Notes: generated by a model from the letters alone, not told the origin. Numbered from the stretch's first letter, positions 14,627 through 23,540 are shown. The stretch is 64,000 nucleotides of DNA from Pseudacidovorax sp. NFM-22 (GCF_021401245.1 NZ_JACBFY010000012.1:1-64000); one strand, 5' to 3'. Translations and numbers: made by a program.

Positions 14627-15094
14627 TTAGGCAACTTGCACGGCTCCGCTGACAAGATGACGAATGCCATACAATTGCGCTCCTTCTCCGAACAAGTGCG
14701 CAAGTTGTGCCAGCAGCTCCCCATGCTCTGCACTATTTATCGCCTCGACTGCCCTTGCTAGAACTAGCGTGACTTCTGGCTCAGTTGCGCTGGCGCGAGC
14801 AAGAAAGGCGAGGCTCTCACCCTGCAACCAGGTTGCAACGTACGGCACCACTGAGGTTGATCCGGCGGAATAGCGGTCTCGAGCGTACGTTGACGTTCCC
14901 AAGCATGCTGCGCGAGCCCCTTTTGATGGGGAGAAAAGAGCTGACCGAACGCTGTCGAAGCGAAAGCTAGGGCCACCTCTGTGCCTCCTCCACTTTGGAC
15001 TTCCGGTCTTCTCGTTCATCTGGTGAATTCCGAACTCTACGACACCGCTTTCGTCGAGTTGGCGGAGCGCCTCATTCCATGCAATTGATCCCAT
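14627..15094 (-). CDS. Integron cassette protein of unknown family
   Basis: 155 residues from ATG 15094 (MGSIAWNEALRQLDESG), with AGGG seven bases upstream. A GTG start at 15145 would add 17 residues. The C-terminal half is an alanine/leucine-rich helical stretch (WLQGESLAFLARASATEPEV and following) without membrane character. I recognise no domain. It sits between two attC-like sites on the same strand as the other cassette genes and is less GC-rich than the flanking chromosome. Confidence 0.6.
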   Translation of the reverse strand: MGSIAWNEALRQLDESGVVEFGIHQMNEKTGSPKWRRHRGGPSFRFDSVRSALFSPSKGARAACLGTSTYARDRYSAGSTSVVPYVATWLQGESLAFLARASATEPEVTLVLARAVEAINSAEHGELLAQLAHLFGEGAQLYGIRHLVSGAVQVA

Positions 15095-15198
15095 TCGGCG
15101 CCCTGAGGGAGTTGTAAGACGGCGATCACTCACGGTAAGCCGCACCGGAATGCCCAGTACAAAAGGAACCCATAAGCGGAGCTTGTGGGCGTGGGCTT

Positions 15199-15249
15199 GA
15201 CCAACCAGTTAGGCCCCGCCAGTGGGCTTCGGTAAGCGAAGGGTTAAGC
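15199..15249. other. attC-like site, short
   Basis: GTTAAGC (15243-15249) is an exact core and contains the stop codon of the SLATT-like gene. GACCAAC (15199-15205) is a six-of-seven partner. At 51 bases this is at the short end for attC, and the GTTAGGC at 15208-15214 makes the left boundary ambiguous. Confidence 0.5.
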
Positions 15250-15927
15250 CGCATTTTGCCCGTTACCCGCGGACGCTGATTTTGCAAGTTCCTCTCGTAC
15301 CCGCTGCATGGTGGCCTGCCACTCAGCCGTTTCAGAATTGAGTGACTCGTGAAAGCTATTGGCATAGACAATGGCTCTCTCAATGAGGTTTGCTGCGGTC
15401 TCAGCGGTTGGTTGATCATCATATAAAACCAGTAAAGCTTGCCACTCAAGAGCGAATTTTGAGAATAGCCCTTCAAGCTTGAGTTGAGTGGTCACATAGC
15501 GCGCATGGCCCTCTGTTCCAGAGAACACCGTGTCAGCTACTACAAAGGCACCAGCAAGGGCAATCGCAAGAAATCCCCAAGACAGCAGCTTTGGCGGAGG
15601 AGTACCGAACAGTGGATTTACCACTGGCGCAAGCACGCCTAGCGTTCCTAGGAGCCAAGCCATGAAACGGAAGGCAGTAGCGCGTCGACTGGCAGCCTTT
15701 CGCCTTATGTAGTAGTACCTGAGTTCAGCATGAGCTAGTCGGCTAAGTTGATCGAATACAGCAATGAGTGAAGTCCGGCGTGCCGAATCCTCCCAGCGCA
15801 AGGCACTCAGAGCGTCAGAAAACTCCTTCAGCCGTATTGGGTCCTCCACCCGCGGCCCGATGGGCCAAAACATGCCGATTCGCCAATCTGCGGGCATCGT
15901 GGAGTGCTTTGACGTAGGTTTATTCAT
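15244..15927 (-). CDS. SLATT-like two-helix membrane protein (integron cassette)
   Basis: 227 residues from ATG 15927. A helical region with LRYYYIRRKAASRRATAFR leads into two hydrophobic helices, about residues 73-95 (FMAWLLGTLGVLAPVVNPLF) and 101-122 (WGFLAIALAGAFVVADTVF). These are followed by a conserved-looking RYVTTQLKLEGLFSKFALEW segment. This order (YYxxRK helix, two TM helices with an acidic residue at the end of the second, then a RY...LE..F...W helix) is that of SLATT domains, predicted pore-forming effectors of nucleotide-activated antiphage systems. No nucleotidyltransferase or sensor partner is next to it. Its stop codon lies inside an attC core. Family assignment is by pattern only. 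Confidence 0.65.
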   Translation of the reverse strand: MNKPTSKHSTMPADWRIGMFWPIGPRVEDPIRLKEFSDALSALRWEDSARRTSLIAVFDQLSRLAHAELRYYYIRRKAASRRATAFRFMAWLLGTLGVLAPVVNPLFGTPPPKLLSWGFLAIALAGAFVVADTVFSGTEGHARYVTTQLKLEGLFSKFALEWQALLVLYDDQPTAETAANLIERAIVYANSFHESLNSETAEWQATMQRVREELAKSASAGNGQNAA

Positions 15928-15949
15928 TGGACGGGGCAACGGTTGTGCG

Positions 15950-16042
15950 GCCTAACGTTGGAGGTAAGGGGCTACAGCGCGAAAGCGATTGCCGCGAAAA
16001 ATCACGCAGGTTCTGCAGTCCCGCTTGACAAAAGGGTTAACC
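15950..16042. other. attC recombination site
   Basis: 93 bases from GCCTAAC (15950-15956, exact) to GTTAACC (16036-16042, six of seven). The right core holds the stop codon of the preceding minus-strand cassette gene, and the left core is 23 bases before the start of the SLATT-like gene. Confidence 0.7.
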
Positions 16043-17167
16043 GGCATTTGATCTACTTTCGATGCGCTGAAGAGTAATGTCATCAAACCGCTCGAATTCA
16101 CCTTCCCACTGCTCTTCTCCTGGAATTGCTGCGATTGCCTTCCAGTACAATGGTTTAGTCCAATCCACTTTATCTGCTGTAGCCACAATTGTACTTGGAG
16201 CATTCGCCAATTGCGGTTTGAGGTAGCTTCTCATTCGCTCGTCTTTAAAACCTAGTCGGGCGTGATCCGACGCACTCTTCAACAGGTCGACCAGTCCATC
16301 CAATGCTGTTTTGGCCTCCTCACGAGACGGTGAGCTACCCCGGTGGATGAAGTGGTTTCGTGCATCTCTAGCGCATGTGAGCTTTTCGTACATGTCCTCT
16401 GATATCAGACCTTTCTGGTGCATCAGCTCGACTTTATGAGCGGCAGACCATTGCTGTGACTCAAGAAACCTTTTCCGCTTTGCAATGTGAGAGGATTTCA
16501 GTTCTTCAATAACTCGAACACGCCACATTTGATCCAGAATTTGTTCGATGCAAATCCAAGCGTGACTAAGAGACTCTCTTGTTTGACCATTAAGGAAATA
16601 TGTAAATCCCGTTATCAGCAATGACGGCGAGACGTTGTCCAGCACCTTCAATACGCGCGCACCCTCACGATAAGCCGCCTCAAGCTCATCAGCAAGAATC
16701 GTCGGTGGATTTAAGAGAATAATCGCGCTGGTACTTCCTGCGTCTTTATTCCCGAGCGATTTATGCAAGTCACCATTGCCACCGCGAGAGATAGTGTGGC
16801 GGAAGTACCCAAACTCTGTCATTTCGCCTTGAGATAAATCTTCGGGTTCAACGCTTTCGATATAGATTCCGCCGACAAGAATGGAAGCGAAGATGCGGTT
16901 GAACTCATCAAGGGTAGCGTCAATCGTTCGATATTCCCGCACGGCAGGAAGAATAAAGCTTCCATCAAATCCCACACACAAGGGAAAAGGGGTTACTATC
17001 TCGGCATCGAAGAATTTTGTAGCTCGGTGTAACTTTACATAGTCATACCTTGCGGTGTTGATTTGTTCAATGGATGGAGACCATGAGTCATCTGCCGTCC
17101 TTAAAATAAGCCGAAACGGCCGAGGGTTCGCGATAAGTATTGGCGTCTTAATCGTCATTACTGGCAT
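16037..17167 (-). CDS. Large HEPN-domain integron cassette protein
   Basis: 376 residues from ATG 17167; ATG 17158 is also possible and neither has a strong ribosome binding site, as is common in cassettes. The C-terminal part contains CARDARNHFIHRGSSPSREE near residue 270. Its RNHFIH segment is the R-x4-H catalytic motif of HEPN RNases, and the following SPSREEA helix is the usual context. The N-terminal 200 residues are of unknown fold and include a SPEDLSQGE-like acidic stretch. The layout resembles ApeA-type proteins, in which an N-terminal sensor precedes a HEPN nuclease, but I cannot confirm that. Flanked by attC sites on both sides. Confidence 0.7.
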   Translation of the reverse strand: MPVMTIKTPILIANPRPFRLILRTADDSWSPSIEQINTARYDYVKLHRATKFFDAEIVTPFPLCVGFDGSFILPAVREYRTIDATLDEFNRIFASILVGGIYIESVEPEDLSQGEMTEFGYFRHTISRGGNGDLHKSLGNKDAGSTSAIILLNPPTILADELEAAYREGARVLKVLDNVSPSLLITGFTYFLNGQTRESLSHAWICIEQILDQMWRVRVIEELKSSHIAKRKRFLESQQWSAAHKVELMHQKGLISEDMYEKLTCARDARNHFIHRGSSPSREEAKTALDGLVDLLKSASDHARLGFKDERMRSYLKPQLANAPSTIVATADKVDWTKPLYWKAIAAIPGEEQWEGEFERFDDITLQRIESRSNAG

Positions 17168-17171
17168 CAAG

Positions 17172-17249
17172 GGCTAACGTTCGACAATAAGCGGCGGTTT
17201 TCTGATGGCGCAGCTAGTGGTAGGACGTCCGCTCGGTGAGGGGTTAGAC
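17172..17249. other. attC recombination site
   Basis: 78 bases between GGCTAAC (17172-17178, six of seven) and GTTAGAC (17243-17249, exact). On the minus strand the site begins GTCTAACCCC, includes the stop of the upstream gene, and ends in TCGAACGTTAGCC, the classic right half of an attC. Confidence 0.75.
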
Positions 17250-17978
17250 CCCTGGAGCCAGTACAACGTCACGGGCTTGCTTGACTTGCGCAAGGTATTC
17301 GGCAACCGTCATCGGAAGAACAGATTGACGCTCTGCGGGTTGAAACGCGGTGCGTACAGACATTGTGGAAACTTGTGACTCTATTTGGGCCTGTTGGGAT
17401 CGCTCTCGGATCGTATAGAAGATGCAATTCTGCATCGACTCCTTAAGGGCCGCGCGTAAACGCAGCAGCTTTGGCTGAATGATGGCCAGTACGTTGTCGC
17501 CGAAATGCAGGGCCTCTTCTTTGGACGGAATCTTTCCCTTATGAACAACCTCGTTGCGAAACTCTACGGCCTTGCCGTTGAGAACTGAGGGAGCCTTTTG
17601 GAACCTACTGAGCCATAGAAATATGAATGCGCCAAGCTGGCGCTCCGATTGCGACGCTACGAGCTTCCAACTAAGAAGAGCCTGGTCGCGTTCCACCTTC
17701 TGCTCTTCCAGCAGAACAAAAATTGAGAATTGGTAGAAGCGCTCAAGGGATGCGGCAAAGGAGGCGACAGCCTCTCGGTAGCAACCGTCGAGAATGGCGT
17801 TGACGCCGATCTCAAACAGGATTTCGTATTTCTCTTCCTGAAGGACGGTAACTGTGCAGTGACCGCGGCGACAAACCACCTCATAGCAACCATCGTCTCG
17901 GAACTCGACGCGGCCAAACCACTCATCTGGTCGCCCGAGTTCCTGAAGACACTTCATGCAAGGAATGAGGAGGCGCAT
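17244..17978 (-). CDS. Zinc-ribbon plus HEPN integron cassette protein
   Basis: 244 residues. The N-terminus has a CMKC pair (near residues 7-10) and a CRRGHC pair (near 36-41) that could bind one zinc. The central helical domain holds AVEFRNEVVHKGKIPSKEEA near residue 140. RNEVVH is the R-x4-H HEPN motif, and the KGKIPSKEEA that follows is the typical next helix. This is the cassette nearest the integrase relic, so it would be the most recently acquired and best placed for a cassette promoter. Start taken at ATG 17978; ATG 17957 is an alternative. Function is inferred only from the motif. Confidence 0.7.
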   Translation of the reverse strand: MRLLIPCMKCLQELGRPDEWFGRVEFRDDGCYEVVCRRGHCTVTVLQEEKYEILFEIGVNAILDGCYREAVASFAASLERFYQFSIFVLLEEQKVERDQALLSWKLVASQSERQLGAFIFLWLSRFQKAPSVLNGKAVEFRNEVVHKGKIPSKEEALHFGDNVLAIIQPKLLRLRAALKESMQNCIFYTIRERSQQAQIESQVSTMSVRTAFQPAERQSVLPMTVAEYLAQVKQARDVVLAPGV

Positions 17979-18009
17979 AGGGAAGGTAGGCTCTTACGGG
18001 TTCTCAGGA

Positions 18010-18191
18010 AACTAACGCGGACTAGGCAGAAACACTACGCCGTAGATCGGCATGCCCTCTTCACTTTAAGCCGCTGACGCGCCATCAGATTCCCCCATTT
18101 GACTGTGCGTTCACAGTGTTCAATTTCCGATAAGAGGGCACACCGACGACTGCCTCGCCGAGGTTGGCCGGCTGCCCGAGGAGCGCCCACG
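18010..18191. other. Candidate attI and cassette promoter region
   Basis: Lies between the first cassette and the start of the intI relic. AACTAAC (18010-18016) is a near-match to a core site, giving a junction G/TTAGTT on the minus strand 37 bases upstream of the first cassette gene. This is where attI and the leftward cassette promoter should be in any integron. I could not pick out a convincing -35/-10 pair. Confidence 0.4.
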
Positions 18192-18453
18192 ATGCCAGTT
18201 GTGCCGGTCTTTGCGGCGTCTCAGAAATACCTGCGCCCGCGGCCCAATGTGGATCTGCCGACACTGCGCACCATGCGAGCGCTGCACCAGTTGCGAAAAC
18301 GCCTGCGGTTGATGCATTGCAGCCTGCGTATCGCGGAGACCTACATCTATTTGGTGAAGGGCATTCATCCGCTTCCATCGGCTGCGGCACCATGCCAAGA
18401 TGTGTCGACCGGAGGTCACCCGGAACAGCGTGCAGCGCGCATCCCGCCCATGA
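18192..18453 (+). pseudogene. intI: Truncated, frameshifted integron integrase intI
   Basis: From ATG 18192 the frame includes HQLRKRLRLMHCSLRIAETY and IYLVKG. After an extra base in the GGG run at 18359-18361 it continues in the next frame as AFIRFHRLRHHAKMCRPEVTR. Joined, this reads like the N-terminal core-binding domain of IntI, whose typical form is a VRxxxRxxHYSLRTExAYxxWVxxFIRFHxxRHP stretch. Only about 85 of some 320 residues remain: the whole catalytic domain, with its Arg, His and Tyr residues, is missing and the frame stops at 18453. The relic is divergent from the cassette genes, exactly as intI is in a complete integron. It cannot be active, so the array is no longer mobile without help. 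Confidence 0.72.
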
Positions 18454-18455
18454 AG

Positions 18456-18478
18456 AAGGCCCGGCAATGCCGGGCCTT
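18456..18478 (-). terminator. Hairpin downstream of small membrane peptide gene
   Basis: AAGGCCCGG-CAATG-CCGGGCCTT forms a strong stem 44 bases past the stop of the 43-residue gene. No good T tract follows, so efficiency is uncertain. It also abuts the truncation point of the intI relic. Confidence 0.6.
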
Positions 18479-18522
18479 GTCGTTGGTGCCTGCCCAAGGG
18501 CCAGGCTGCATCTCATATGCGT

Positions 18523-18654
18523 TTATTGGGCCGGTGCGTGCTGCACATCCCCGCCGTGCTTCTCGCCCCCCATGTCCACCTTATCGCCGGCCTGCATCAG
18601 CACGAACAGCGAAACGGCGGCGAACACGACGAAGCCGATGGCAATCTTCCACAT
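18523..18654 (-). CDS. 43-residue single-helix membrane peptide
   Basis: Starts MWKIAIGFVVFAAVSLFVLM, one hydrophobic helix. A short polar tail, QAGDKVDMGGEKHGGDVQH with two HGG/GG turns, follows. AGGAGA lies eight bases before the ATG, a strong ribosome binding site that supports it as a real gene. It follows the MFS transporter gene by about 100 bases on the same strand, with a hairpin between them, so it may be co-transcribed at a different level. A small accessory subunit or stability factor of the transporter is plausible but not shown. Confidence 0.7.
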   Translation of the reverse strand: MWKIAIGFVVFAAVSLFVLMQAGDKVDMGGEKHGGDVQHAPAQ

Positions 18655-18714
18655 GAAAAAGGTCTCCTGAAAGGGTGAACGAGAAACGAAAAGCCGCGCA
18701 GCAGGCCAAGCCAG

Positions 18715-18753
18715 GGCACCCGCGGAACCGGCTTTGCCGGCCCGCGGGTTGCC
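18715..18753 (-). terminator. Intercistronic hairpin after MFS gene
   Basis: GGCACCCGCGG and CCGCGGGTTGCC arms with an inner CCGGC/GCCGG stem form a long GC-rich hairpin directly after the transporter stop. It may attenuate transcription into the peptide gene or protect the 3' end of the transporter message. Confidence 0.5.
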
Positions 18754-18755
18754 GC

Positions 18756-20447
<1,692 letters not shown>

Positions 20448-20859
20448 GTGTCTGTCTCCTGATTGTTGAATCGGCCGCCGGATCGGGACCGTGGGCGGAT
20501 TCTTTGGGGGGCGACTGACCGTTGGCTTGCGTGAAACTGAACCGATTCTGACGATTTAGGGACTAACCCGCGCCGCGGGTTTCATGTGGCAGGAATACGG
20601 GGCACAGCTGCGGTCGCATCGGGAAGACCCTGAGCACATTCGGGGCGTCGAAGAACGGCGCCGGATGCGCCGTCGTCGCGAAAGCCCACTGCCGGTGCGG
20701 TGCCAGTCAGTTAACCCGTTCGCCCTGAGCTTGGCCTGTCCTGAGCTCGCCGAAGGGTCGAAGGGCTTGCGCCAGGCTTCGACAAGCTCAGCCCGAACGG
20801 ACTTTTGGTTATCTGACTGGCATTGCACTGCCGGTGGGCATTGCGCCCGGCAGGCGGGT
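20448..20859. repeat. Intergenic stretch with nested inverted repeat
   Basis: No gene seen. From about 20701 to 20822 the outer arms GCCAGTCAGTTAACC and GGTTATCTGACTGGC form an imperfect inverted repeat. They enclose REP-type units: CGTTCGCCCTGAGCTTGGCC, CTGAGCTCGCCGAAGGG and GGCTTCGACAAGCTCAGCCC. Transcribed, the whole would fold into one long hairpin. It could end transcription of the minus-strand isomerase gene cluster that stops at 20860. Confidence 0.7.
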
Positions 20860-21495
20860 TCAGCCCGCCAGCGCCGACGGCCGCTGGTCGGCGCTCGCCC
20901 ACTGCGGGCCAGCGAACCACGCGTCGCCCTGCAGGTAGGCGCGCAGCATGGGCAGGCTGTCGAAGCCCCAGAACAGCCGGCCGTCCACCACGAAGGCCGG
21001 CACGCCGAAGGCGCCCTGCGCGATGGCGGCGTCGGTGTTGGCCTTGAGATCGGCCTTCACGGCGGCATCGGCCACGTCGCGCGCGGGCTGCAGGCGGGCC
21101 TTGAGCGCATCGAATCGCGCCGGATCGCTGGCGTCCTGGCCGCCGCGCCACACCTCGCGGAACAGCTGCTCGGCCTGGTGCCGGCTGATCTCGCCGCTGC
21201 GCGAGGCGGCCACCGCCAGGCGCAAGTGCGGCAGCGGGTTGTAGGGATGGGTGGCCGGCATCTCGATGGGCACGCCCAGCGAATGGCCCAGCCAGAGGAT
21301 GTGGCGGTAGGTCCACTGCCGCTTGCTCGGCACTTCGGCCGGCGCCTTGTGGCCGTGGTGGCGCACGATGGCGCCCAGCAGCACCGGCTTGTAGGCCACG
21401 CTGTAGCTCAGGCCGGCCAGGGCCTCGGGCAGGTGCTCCAAGGCCAGGTAGGCATAGGGCGAGATGAAGTCCAGGTAGAAGTCGATGTGCTTCAT
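20860..21495 (-). CDS. DsbA-family 2-hydroxychromene-2-carboxylate isomerase-like protein
   Basis: 211 residues. FYLDFISPYAYLA at the N-terminus carries the SPYAY form of the active site (Ser in place of the CxxC cysteine) found in the glutathione-dependent HCCA isomerase/kappa-GST branch of the thioredoxin fold. GVPAFVVDGRLFWG near residue 165 is the cis-proline loop. Members isomerise aromatic ring-cleavage products in naphthalene-type degradation, but most genomic copies lie outside such operons and their substrate is unknown, as here. It is the last gene of a tight minus-strand group with DUF1289, YbaK-like and DUF1653 genes. Confidence 0.88.
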   Translation of the reverse strand: MKHIDFYLDFISPYAYLALEHLPEALAGLSYSVAYKPVLLGAIVRHHGHKAPAEVPSKRQWTYRHILWLGHSLGVPIEMPATHPYNPLPHLRLAVAASRSGEISRHQAEQLFREVWRGGQDASDPARFDALKARLQPARDVADAAVKADLKANTDAAIAQGAFGVPAFVVDGRLFWGFDSLPMLRAYLQGDAWFAGPQWASADQRPSALAG

Positions 21496-21507
21496 GGCGA
21501 TGTCTCC

Positions 21508-21843
21508 TTAGGGTTCGTCCCGGCGCCCGGTGCGCTCAGCCGGCCTGCTTGAGGGGGCCGTGGCGCTGCGCGCGAGCACCTGATCCCACACGGCCAGGCG
21601 GCCCGCATCGGGCGTGCGGCTCCAGTGCCGGATCTCCTCGATGGTGCGAAAGCAGCCTTCGCACAGGCCGCTGGCCGCGGACATGCGGCAGACGTTGACG
21701 CAGGGCGAGGGCACCGGCTCCAGGCCCTGGCGCACGGCTTCGCGCATCAGCGAGGCGCGGGCCGCCAGGGGGCTGGTCGCGGGCGCGACGGCCTCTTCGG
21801 CCACGGGCGCCGTCTTGTCCGGCGCTGTCGCTCCGGCGCTCAT
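21508..21843 (-). CDS. DUF1289 domain protein
   Basis: 111 residues from ATG 21843. The C-terminal half contains SPCVNVCRM...GLCEGCFRTIEEIRHW, the four-cysteine pattern of DUF1289, a small probable metal-binding domain of unknown role. The N-terminal 40 residues are alanine-rich linker. The start overlaps the stop of the YbaK-like gene (ATGA), so translation is coupled. Confidence 0.9.
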   Translation of the reverse strand: MSAGATAPDKTAPVAEEAVAPATSPLAARASLMREAVRQGLEPVPSPCVNVCRMSAASGLCEGCFRTIEEIRHWSRTPDAGRLAVWDQVLARSATAPSSRPAERTGRRDEP

Positions 21844-22346
21844 GCCGCCACCGCCTGCACCACGTCCGCCACCGGCGCGCCGCCGGTGAGGGCCGGCAGG
21901 TCCTGCGGCCGCAGCGGGAACACCGCATGCGGATGGCCGGCCGCGGCCCACACGGTCTCGAAGCGGAACAGCTCGGCATCGATCAGCACCACGGGCTTCG
22001 TCACATGGCCGACGGGCGAGACGCCGCCGATGGAAAAGCCGGTGCGCGACTTGACGAAGTCGGCATCGGCCCGGCCGGTCTTGCCCACCAGCGCGTCGAC
22101 CTTCTTCTCGTCCACGCGCCGGTCGCCCGAGGTGACGACCAGCACCGCCACGTCGTCGGCCTTGCGGCGGAAGATGATGCTCTTGGCGATCTGGCCCACG
22201 GCCACGCCGAGCACATCGGCCGCTTCCTGGGCCGTGCGGCAGGCGTCATCGAGCATGCGCGGGGCATGCGGGTGGCCCGCGTCGAGAAGGTGGCGCGCCA
22301 CGCGCTGCACGCCGTCGGGAAGGGAATGGAGTTCGGAACCGCACAT
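21840..22346 (-). CDS. YbaK/EbsC-type aminoacyl-tRNA deacylase
   Basis: 168 residues from ATG 22346; longer frames upstream do not resemble the family. TAQEAADVLGVAVGQIAKSIIF, with the conserved lysine, and the GFSIGGVSPVGH glycine-rich loop mark a YbaK-like editing domain, which hydrolyses mischarged tRNAs in trans. Length fits the domain alone. It is coupled to the DUF1289 gene downstream. Confidence 0.88.
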   Translation of the reverse strand: MCGSELHSLPDGVQRVARHLLDAGHPHAPRMLDDACRTAQEAADVLGVAVGQIAKSIIFRRKADDVAVLVVTSGDRRVDEKKVDALVGKTGRADADFVKSRTGFSIGGVSPVGHVTKPVVLIDAELFRFETVWAAAGHPHAVFPLRPQDLPALTGGAPVADVVQAVAA

Positions 22347-22380
22347 AAGTGGCAGCGATTGTCGGCGCGGGCGCAAGGCC

Positions 22381-22620
22381 TCAACCGATGAAGGCGAAGC
22401 GCGGCTGTTCGCGCCCCTCGTGCACGATGCGCTCCTCGAACATGGCAAAGGGCCGCACCCAGAGGCCGCGGTCGTCGTAGAGCGGCTTGTAGAGCACCAT
22501 CGGCGCCAGCGTCTCGCTGTGGCGCACGACGCCGAGCACCTCGTAGTCCAGGCCTTTGTAGTGCCGGTAGCGGCCGAGACGGATCGCCGGCAGCGGCGGC
22601 AGGTCGTCGCCGGCCGCCAT
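22381..22620 (-). CDS. DUF1653 domain protein
   Basis: 79 residues. LGRYRHYKGLDYEVLGVVRHSET and VLYKPLYDDRGLWVRPFAMFEE match the small DUF1653 fold (about 65 residues, usually beginning GxYRHYKG). Its function is unknown. The ATG at 22620 overlaps the stop of the HMG-CoA lyase gene, so it is in the same transcript. Confidence 0.88.
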   Translation of the reverse strand: MAAGDDLPPLPAIRLGRYRHYKGLDYEVLGVVRHSETLAPMVLYKPLYDDRGLWVRPFAMFEERIVHEGREQPRFAFIG

Positions 22621-23540
22621 CAGCCGGCCCGCTTGGTGCGCACGGCCTTGGAGACGCGCGAGTTCGGCTCGCGTCCCAGGGCCTGGCTGATGAACACGCC
22701 GGCGTCGATCAGCGCATCGAGGTCGATGCCGGTGTCGATGCCCATGCCGTGGAGCATGTACACGACGTCCTCCGTCGCCACGTTGCCCGTCGCACCCTTG
22801 GCATAGGGGCAGCCGCCCAGGCCGGCGATGGAAGACTGGTGATTCCACACGCCCAGCTGAAGCGCTGCCAGCGTGTTGGAAAGGGCCTGGCCATAGGTGT
22901 CGTGGAAGTGGCCCGACACGGCATCGACCGCGAAATGCGCCAGCGTGGCCTCCAGCGCCGCCTGCACCTTGCGCGGCGTGCCGACGCCGATGGTGTCGGC
23001 CACGTCCACCCGCGCCACGCCGATGCCCTTCATCAGCCCGGCCAGGTAGCCCACCTTCTCGGGCGCGATGTCGCCTTCGTAGGGGCAGCCCACCGTGCAG
23101 CTCATGGCGCCGCGCACCGCGATGCCCTGGGCCTTGGCCGCCGCCACCACCGGCGCGAAGCGCTCCATGCTCTCGGCGATGGAACAGTTGATGTTCTTCT
23201 GGCTGAAGGCCTCGCTGGCGGCGCCGAAGACCACGATCTCGTCGGGCCATTCCTCGCGCGGCGCGGCCAGGGCGGCTTCGAGCCCCTTCATGTTGGGCGT
23301 GAGCACGGAGTAGCGCACGCCGCTCTTGCGCTGGATGCCATGCATCACCTGCGCGTTGTCGGCCATCTGCGGCACCCACTTGGGGCTGACGAAGCTGGTG
23401 ACCTCGATCTCGGCCAGGCCGGCGGCCTGCAGGCGGTGCACCAGCTCGACCTTGACCTCGGCGGGCACGGGCTGCTTTTCGTTCTGAAGCCCGTCGCGCG
23501 GGCCGACGTCGACGATGCGGACGCGGGAAGGAAGGTTCAT
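22620..23540 (-). CDS. liuE: Hydroxymethylglutaryl-CoA lyase
   Basis: 306 residues. VDVGPRDGLQNE near the N-terminus and SGHFHDTYGQALSN give the metal-binding Asp and two His of the DRE-TIM family. GLGGCPYAKGATGNVATED has the catalytic cysteine loop of HMG-CoA lyase. It cleaves HMG-CoA to acetyl-CoA and acetoacetate, the last step of leucine breakdown. LiuD, LiuC, LiuB and LiuA are encoded to the right on the same strand, separated from this gene by a plus-strand lipoprotein gene. I chose ATG 23540 (MNLPSRVRIVDVG); the frame upstream of it is not conserved. Confidence 0.95.
   Translation of the reverse strand: MNLPSRVRIVDVGPRDGLQNEKQPVPAEVKVELVHRLQAAGLAEIEVTSFVSPKWVPQMADNAQVMHGIQRKSGVRYSVLTPNMKGLEAALAAPREEWPDEIVVFGAASEAFSQKNINCSIAESMERFAPVVAAAKAQGIAVRGAMSCTVGCPYEGDIAPEKVGYLAGLMKGIGVARVDVADTIGVGTPRKVQAALEATLAHFAVDAVSGHFHDTYGQALSNTLAALQLGVWNHQSSIAGLGGCPYAKGATGNVATEDVVYMLHGMGIDTGIDLDALIDAGVFISQALGREPNSRVSKAVRTKRAG

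Noticed and set aside
14764..14976. Possible frameshift in the unknown cassette gene
   Set aside because: A stretch in the neighbouring frame (ALAFASTAFGQLF) looks protein-like, but the main frame is continuous and equally plausible throughout, so I did not call a break.
18085..18516. 143-residue minus-strand frame
   Set aside because: Antisense to the intI relic, with no recognisable features.
13484..18520. CRISPR array or IS element as the cause of the repeats in the low-GC block
   Set aside because: The repeated motifs are short core sites with variable, self-complementary interiors, not identical direct repeats with spacers. No transposase or terminal inverted repeats were seen.
18099..18656. 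185-residue plus-strand frame taken as an intact gene
   Set aside because: Only its middle resembles IntI; the rest is Arg/Pro-rich and runs antisense over the small membrane peptide gene. I kept only the intI relic.
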